A DNA stretch of 64,000 bases from Lunularia cruciata (lineage: Eukaryota > Streptophyta > Marchantiopsida > Lunulariales > Lunulariaceae), in assembly GCA_948567375.1 (NCBI GenBank), contig OX419758.1, forward strand, positions 48,375,473-48,439,472, in the 5' to 3' direction. Each line of letters begins with the position of its first letter. Positions within the stretch are counted from its first letter, which is position 1. Both the position numbers and the translations under genes were made by a program. Shown one piece after another: positions 58,567 through 64,000 of the stretch. The notes beneath the pieces are model-generated. The model was not told the DNA's origin. It ran no database searches and saw only the letters and a list, made by a program, of their open reading frames with translations.

Positions 58567-59307
58567 TGTAATACTCCAAGGACAAGAGAAGAGAGAAAAC
58601 ACAGATTGCACCCTCAAACATTAGATGCCCCAAAGGAGCACCTTCTCTTTATTATATAGACAAAGAGGATCTCCTCCAAGGAAGCTCCACCATAGGATTA
58701 GGGACATAGATAGGTGACATGTCATCAAGCTTCACCCTTGGATTACTTACTTGGATGGGTGACATGTCTGGTCTAGGTCCTATTTGGTTGGTCAAACAAG
58801 CTTTGACCGGAGGGAATCTTTTAGGGAATCTTCTTGTAGGAATCTCAGAATCACATGAGTAAGGTACCATTGGAAAGCTCTCGACCAGACAAAGCAGGGG
58901 GAAGGAAGGCCAGCCTTTCCTCCATTGGATGGGGGCGCATCTGCATATTTTCGAGGCCTAATTCATCCGTTTAGGCCTCCGAAATTGCCTTCAAAGATTT
59001 CAAGCATATTTTGGTTCCTACTCTATTAGTAGAAGTCCCCTTTTGGTGATACCTCTTTCTGATCTATTTAGTTCATCATGTGTAACATCCTTCCAGATGT
59101 TACCAAACCAATTCTCACCTTTAAATCATATGTCTAGCTATTGGTTCTAAGGTTCTCAAGTCTATTTCGGTTTCTACCCTATTAGTAGAAGTACTATTTT
59201 GGTGATACTTCTATCTTATCTATTTTGACCATCATGTATAACATCATTCTAGATGTTACCAAACCAAATTTCACATCTAGATCATATGGCTAGCTATTGG
59301 TATTACA
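58567..59307 (-). repeat. 3' LTR of chromovirus copy 3 (741 bp)
   Basis: On the minus strand it begins TGTAATACC and ends AGTATTACA, with perfect 8-bp inverted ends (TGTAATAC/GTATTACA). A TATA-like TATATAAT lies at 58651-58658. ATAAG (58562-58566) should be the target duplication, and its partner is outside the window. Confidence 0.85.
58999..59307 (-). repeat. 156-bp tandem duplication inside the LTR
   Basis: ATTAGTAGAAGT at 59025 recurs at 59181, and AGATGTTACCAAACCAA recurs with the same spacing. The two units fill the start of the LTR and are moderately diverged. Confidence 0.85.
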
Positions 59308-59309
59308 GA

Positions 59310-59322
59310 CCTCCCTCCTTTT
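59310..59322 (-). other. Polypurine tract of chromovirus copy 3
   Basis: AAAAGGAGGGAGG on the minus strand lies two bases before the LTR start, as expected for the plus-strand primer. Confidence 0.8.
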
Positions 59323-59779
59323 AAGACGTGACGTCCTCGTTGTGCAATTGTTGCTCAAATGCTTGCACCAACACCGGTCCATGTGCCAAATTGGCAGCAG
59401 GCTCCCAGGTTGCTTCATAGAGGGGGTAACTTTTCCATTGTACTAGATAGTCCATCCGCGGATGGCGAGTACCACACATGCGTTTTTGGAGAATCCGCTC
59501 CACTTCATATTCCTCTGTGCCATCAATGAGTGTTGGACTAAGTCGAATGTCTTGTGTGGAATGACCTTGGCCTAATCGGGGAGCATATTTGCGTAGTAGG
59601 GAGACATGGAACACTGGATGGATCTTCATGTGTGGTGGTAGCTCAAGGTGATAGGCCACAGTGCCGATGCAACGAAGAATCAAGAAAGGCCCAATAAAAC
59701 AAGGTATGAGCTTACGAGGTCCAAATAATGTGAGGTTGGTTGTCGATAGCCACACTTGATCCCCAACATTGAACTCCAT
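59321..59779 (-). pseudogene. Integrase C-terminal part and chromodomain, copy 3
   Basis: The frame has FNVGDQVWLSTTNL, IGPFLILRCIGTVAYHLELP and MKIHPVFHVSLLRKY, then the chromodomain EEYEVERILQKRMCGTRH, YLVQWKSYP and YEATWEPAANLAHG (about 59515-59365). This 152-residue block is intact, but a stop (AAG-TAG-TAT context near 59806) separates it from the rest. The chromodomain would guide insertion to particular chromatin. Confidence 0.92.
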
Positions 59780-59829
59780 GTGCCGATAGTGTGCATCAGC
59801 ATACTACTTCTGTTTATTTTGTGCAATCT

Positions 59830-60678
59830 TTAATCTGTGTTTGGCGCTCTCCACACCTTCTTGGATTCTAGAAACAAATTGTTGACTGCATCAACCTTGG
59901 TAGCCACTAGACGGATCTTCATCAAGCTAGAAGGTGTGAAGGGATGTTCACCATACATGAGGAAGAATGGAGTGACCTGGGTGGATGCATTCACTAAATT
60001 GTTGTAAGAAAATTCCACCAACGGGAGTAGGGTATCCCACCTCTCTTGCTCTTCTAAGGTGAAGCCACATAACATGTCTTCAATCGTGCTATTAGCCCGC
60101 TTTGTTTGGCCATTTGTTTGAGGGTGGTAAGTTGTGGACCTGGCCAACTTGGTTTTGAAGAAACCAAAGAGTGTTTGCCAAAACAAACTGGTGAATTGGG
60201 TGCCTCTATTGGTGATGAGTAGTCTAGACAAGCCATGGTGAGCAAAGATTGCATCTAAGTATAATTGAGCTAATTGTGGAGCGGTCACCTCCTTGGTGGT
60301 AGGGCGTACATGAATCATTTTGCTGAGCTAGTCCACAAAGACCACAATGGAGTCAAACCCTGAGGTGGTCTTGGGTAATTCACAGATGAGATCCATACTC
60401 ACTTGTTCCCAACGTTGGGTAAGAGTGGGGAGAGGTTGAAGGAGCCCTGCAAGAGCTTGATTAGAAGCTTTGTTCTATTGACAAAGTAGGAAGCTATGCA
60501 GATAGTCCATCAGGTCATTGCTCATCTTGGGCCAATAGTAATGGCGCTTGACTGCATCCAAGGTCTTGTCTACTCCGACATGAGCTGCAATGGCCAAATC
60601 ATGACATTCCGCTAGAATGGTGGTGCGTAATTCCGGGACATTTGGGATCCATAATCTGCCATCCCAAAAGGTGAGTCC
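59830..60678 (-). pseudogene. Integrase core, copy 3
   Basis: The frame continues that of RT/RNase H. AAHVGVDKTLDAVKRHYYWP marks the zinc part, whose CxxC is degenerate. SMDLICELPKT holds the first Asp. The second block reads LLITNRGTQFTSLFW, so the catalytic Asp is Asn, a G-to-A change. STIEDML keeps the Glu. Stops replace Arg after LLCQ and Trp after VVFVD (TGG to TAG). Inactive as written. Confidence 0.9.
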
Positions 60679-61506
60679 TTAGGTGCTAGTGATACCTTTG
60701 GATGATTGTGCTTCTACAATCTGTGGATCAATTTTTGTAGCCGCCAGAATCTCTTGCCAAAATTCAGGGTTAATCTTAACCTCTGCCACCAAGTTATTTT
60801 CCATTGGTATGCGGGTGAAGGCATTTGCAAGTTGCTTCTTACCTTCCACATAGGTGATTGTCATGTTGAAGCATTGTCGCCACTTTGCCCACCAAATTTG
60901 GCGACGAGATAGATCCTTCTGCGTCTCAAGGTAGACTAGAGGTTTGTGGTCTGTCTCTACTACAAATGCCTTCTCGCCCAGGTAGTGCTTCCAATGCTTG
61001 GTTGCTAGAACGATGGCCAGCTCTTCTTGTTCTGTGGTGTGGAAGTTGCGCTCTGCCGATAACAACTTTTGAGAGAAGTATGCAATTGGATGCCATCCGT
61101 CATGCCACTCTTGTTGTAGGACTACTTCTATTGCTACGCCTGATGCATCTGTAGCCAACTTGATTGGATGTTTTGGGTCATACCACTTCAAGATTGGTGC
61201 ATGTAGCAAGGCGGCCTTCAATTCTTGAAAGGCCAACTCTTGTGCAGTTCCCCATGTCCACTTCTTCCCTTTGCCAAGTAGTGCCGTTAAAGGCTGTGCA
61301 ACCTTGGAGAAGTCCTTGACAAATCTACGATAGAATCCCGTCAACCCCAAGAAGCTCTTAAGTTGAGTTTGATCTTTTGGGGCACTCCATTTTTGAATGA
61401 CCTCTATTTTATCTATCAATACTTGAATGCTCTCTACACTTACTCTATGCCCAAAGTAGTCTACTTCAGACTTGCAAAGCTCACACTTTGAGATTTTGGC
61501 GTACAA
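60679..61506 (-). pseudogene. RNase H and connection domains, copy 3
   Basis: A 275-codon intact stretch. YFGHRVSVESIQVLIDKIEV and FLGLTGFYRRFVKDFSKVAQ form the connection, IKLATDASGVAIEVVLQQEW opens RNase H, followed by HTTEQEELAIVLATKHWKHY and ETDHKPLVYLETQKDLSRRQ. The catalytic Asp of ATDAS and Asp of ETDHK are visible. Its open length suggests the element is younger than its neighbours. Confidence 0.9.
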
Positions 61507-62163
61507 TTGATTCTATCTTAGAATCTGGAGGACCTCTCATAGATGTTGTTTGTGTTCTATCATCGTGCTATTATATACTAAGATATCATCCAAGAAGACA
61601 ATAACAGACTTATCCAAGTATGGACAAAATATGGCATTCATTAGACTCATGAAAGTGGTAGGTGCATTGGTGAGACCAAAAGGCATCACAAGATACTCAA
61701 AGTGGCCATACTTGGTTTGAAAGGCAGTTTTGTACACATCCTCCTCTGCAATTTGGATTTGATTGTAACCGCTCCACAAGTCCAGTTTGGTGAAGTATCT
61801 TGCTCCATGGAGTTGATCAAACAAGTCATCCATGCAAGGTAAGGGGTATTTATTCTTCACTGTTTGCTGATTGAGACCCCGATAATCAATGCACATGCAC
61901 ATTGTACCATCCTTCTTCTTCACAAACAAGACAGGGGCCCCATATAATGATATGCTAGGTTGGATGAACCCTTTCTGCAACATCTCCTCAATTTGAGTCT
62001 TACACTCCTCTAACTCATGAGGTGATAGGCGATATGGGGCCTTACAAGGAGGCGTCTTCCCCGGGAGTGTCTCAATTTTGTGATCTACTCGCCTTTTTGG
62101 TGGTAATCCTGAGGGTAGATCATTGAGAAAGACATCTTGAAACTCATCCACCACATCCTTCAA
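61507..62163 (-). pseudogene. Reverse transcriptase, copy 3
   Basis: Motifs in order are [94 protein letters not shown] (first Asp), [15 protein letters not shown] and [13 protein letters not shown] (paired Asp intact). After EHKQHL come TGA and TAG codons in the same frame before RNase H. All catalytic residues I can see are present. Confidence 0.92.
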
Positions 62164-62196
62164 TTTCTCAAGAATTTTTCCATTGACTTTTGCACT

Positions 62197-62606
62197 CTAG
62201 ACTTCTCTTATTAGACCCATAAAACATCTATCGGTCTTACAAACAGTTGCCGTCCCTATAACATATAGAGGCAGTTTCTGCCTGTGTGATTTTTCTTTAA
62301 CCCCAATGATTGACCATTGGTGGGTTCTCACTACTTTCTTCCTCCAATCCACCATAGGGTTGTATTGCTCTATCCATGGTATGCCTAAAATTGCATCATA
62401 ACAAGCTAATTGTATCACTCGCCACTCAATTGCTTCCTGATATTCTCCTACAGAGAGGGTTACCCGTCTAGGTAATGATTCAATCCTCTCTGTTTGCCCA
62501 TTTAATAACTCTACTTCTTCACTTCCATCTCTCTCTAGATTTATTCCCAATTTTATTGCAACAGAGCAAGACAAGAAATTCTTTGTTGCTCCTAGATCTA
62601 TTAATA
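62197..62606 (-). pseudogene. Protease domain, copy 3
   Basis: VLIDLGATKNFLSCSVAIKL carries the active-site Asp, but the usual DSGA or DTGA reads DLGA, one base from DSGA. CYDAILGIPWIEQYNPMVDW closes the domain. A TGA directly before VLID fits TGG changed to TGA. The rRNA-like segment abuts this start, so the link to gag is lost. Confidence 0.87.
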
Positions 62607-62698
62607 CTCAGGCTTTCGCCCATTGTCCAAGATTCCCCACTGCAGCCTCCCGTGGGAGTCTGGGCCGTGTCTCAGTCCCAGTGCGGCGGATCGTCTCA
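62606..62698 (-). rRNA. Fragment of mitochondrial-type small-subunit rRNA inserted in the retroelement
   Basis: On the minus strand the segment reads GCACTGGGACTGAGACACGG, CCCAGACTCCCACGGGAGGC, TGCAGTGGGGAATCTTGGAC and AATGGGCGAAAGCC in order, the highly conserved stretch near position 330 of bacterial-type SSU rRNA. TTGGACAATGGG is the alphaproteobacterial/mitochondrial form, whereas plastids have a TTCCGCAATGGG type. About 90 bp are present and limits are uncertain by a few bases. It is a nuclear fragment, not a working gene. Confidence 0.88.
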
Positions 62699-62719
62699 CT
62701 TGATTACCTTCTAGGGTTC

Positions 62720-63915
62720 CATTCATGATAATCAATTGTGAGGTTGCCTTTCTGGATCTTTGCGCATTATTCTTCTTCCTTCCCTTGCTTCTCTACTTCC
62801 TTATTGAGCCAATAAGGCCGTGAGGTACATTTACTGGTGATCTTTGTTTTCCAAAGTGAGTTCCACTTCCTCCTCTTCAATGTGCCTCTCCATGTTCAAA
62901 TATCGCCTGTACGAAGGCCAAGGGCCTCTAGGGAAATGAGTGCAACAATTGGTAGATATGTGCTCAATACGGCCACAATTTTAACAACGGCATTGTTCTC
63001 CTCGAGTCCCTTCTCCTCATGGGACTCCATCTCTTTGTTCTTCTACCCATCCCCACTCCCCTTGAAGCGGTCGTGCTCCTCAATCCATGAATCAAAGGTT
63101 GCTCAATTCTATCGGTACTGGTCCACCTATGTGTGGCATTTCTGCCCGATAATGTTGAAGTGGAACTACTCCTTCACCTTCACCTAATGCTCCTGCTATT
63201 CTTTGCACACAAGCAATGGCTTCAAATACCATGCGAGGATTTTGCACCATGACTTCTTGGAAAATCCGCTCTTTCAACCCTCATTTGAAATTGTCGAGAG
63301 CCTCTACTGGACTCATGTTAGTAATTGCAACTTGTAGATCCAAAAATGCCTCCACATACTCTTGTACGGTATTCTTCTGTCTCAATCCCCATAGTCGGGT
63401 TTGAGCCATCTGCACAGAATCTACCGATTGGAAATTCTTCAGCAGTCCTTCTTGCATTGTTGTCCATGTGTCCTCCCTTCTCTCTGCCAGCATGGATCAT
63501 TCCCAAGCATCATACCATGTGAGGGCTTTATCGGTCAAGTACCCACATGCAAACATGCCTGCAGCATGCTCTGTGATCTATGTTGAGAACAATCGGAAAT
63601 ATTGATTCATTCTTGAGATCCAATTTTCCACTACTCCCATCGTATGCTGCCCCTTGTAAGGCTCAATGTTGTAGGTCTTCTTCATCCGGAGTAGCAATGT
63701 CGCTTCATTGTTGATAGGGTTCGTAGGCACGGGTGCCTCTCTAAGTACTTTAGTTGTAGGTACTAGGTTTTGAGACGGCTCTTCTTCTTGCATGGCTTGA
63801 TCGTTCTTGAGGATCTGCACTTGACTTTGTAATGTCTCCATGGTCATCTTAATCTCTCAAAATTCATTCAACATCCCTTGCATTCCTTGCACCAGCTCTT
63901 GCAATTACGGATCCA
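62720..63915 (-). pseudogene. gag of chromovirus copy 3
   Basis: ATG 63915 starts MDP, then TAA where CAA is expected, then LQELVQGMQGMLNEF. MTMETLQSQVQILKNDQAMQ (from 63847) begins a coiled-coil-like segment, followed by YNIEPYKGQHTMGVVENWIS and MNQYFRLFST. A later frame (63493-63281) has WTTMQEGLLKNFQSVDSVQM and QKNTVQEYVEAFLDLQVAIT, typical of the capsid. The zinc knuckle NCGRIEHISTNC lies at about 62985-62950, with a stop just before its second Cys. Gag would package RNA. It is broken here. Confidence 0.85.
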
Positions 63916-64000
63916 TAGTTATTGTAACACTCAATTGCTAATGTCTACTTCAATACAGAGTCAATATAATCACTCTAGAAGGCATACAAACTATCGGAAC

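Larger units (their letters stand above)
58567..64000 (-). mobile_element. Ty3/gypsy chromovirus, copy 3, a different family, cut by the window end
   Basis: The element reads from beyond 64000 down to 58567. Visible parts are gag (from ATG 63915), a zinc knuckle, protease, RT, RNase H, integrase, chromodomain, polypurine tract and a 741-bp 3' LTR. The 5' LTR and primer site are outside the window or unrecognisable. Protease through integrase stay in one frame (about 62600-59830) with scattered stops, so it appears less rearranged than copies 1 and 2. LTR sequence and protein differ clearly from those copies. About 90 bp of rRNA-like sequence lies between gag and protease. Confidence 0.92.

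Noticed and set aside
62606-62698. Plastid 16S rRNA as the source of the inserted fragment
   Set aside because: The block reads TTGGACAATGGG, whereas plastid and cyanobacterial genes have a TTCCGCAATGGG type.

Overview
This looks like nuclear DNA from a land plant. The window has spliced genes with consensus GT/AG introns, Ty3/gypsy retrotransposons primed by initiator tRNA-Met, a Mutator-like transposase relic, and a fragment of mitochondrial-type small-subunit rRNA. A zinc-finger/reverse-transcriptase retroelement of a kind I associate with bryophytes and other seed-free lineages suggests a moss or a relative. That placement is inference, not proof.

The window alternates between AT-rich, CpG-poor, repeat-filled blocks and gene islands richer in CpG. 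Block 1 (1-5.0 kb) is a minus-strand copy of an R2-like non-LTR element, split by a 2.2-kb repeat with TGTTGT...ACA-type ends. Island 1 (5.1-11.4 kb) holds a plus-strand gene for a small membrane protein (CDS 7076-7339, with a 5'UTR intron) that converges on a minus-strand SOUL/heme-binding-family gene (exons 10185-9980 and 9441-8988). Short tails of the R2-like element are scattered through it. A second, plus-strand R2-like copy (about 11.4-15.3 kb) closes the island, so island 1 lies between inverted copies of one retroelement.

From 15.3 to 41.4 kb the sequence is decayed transposon matter. It holds a Mutator-like transposase relic (17.7-18.4 kb) and a second copy of the 2.2-kb repeat, opened by a complete 5.6-kb Ty3/gypsy chromovirus (24163-29755). 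A sister chromovirus follows at 35026-40593. Both have paired LTRs, a primer-binding site, gag, protease, RT, RNase H, integrase and a chromodomain, and both carry many nonsense codons of the CGA-to-TGA and TGG-to-TGA/TAG kind. Their LTRs carry arrays matching the heat-shock-element consensus. A 56-bp inverted repeat with a 139-bp loop follows at 40.9-41.2 kb.

Island 2 (about 41.5-54.4 kb) holds duplicated 0.2-0.3-kb units, a minus-strand gene for an unrecognised 354-residue acidic protein with four SFLxRxG-type repeats (47563-46499), a probable promoter region near 49 kb, and a possible first exon with a mitochondrial-type presequence (50583-50784). From 54.4 to 58.5 kb I see no gene. The window ends inside a third, different chromovirus on the minus strand (58567 to beyond 64000). 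It has a 741-bp 3' LTR and a nearly continuous pol frame, and about 90 bp of mitochondrial-type rRNA lies between its gag and protease.

Only the SOUL gene, the small membrane protein and the repeat protein are called as probable host genes. Everything else coding is mobile and broken.
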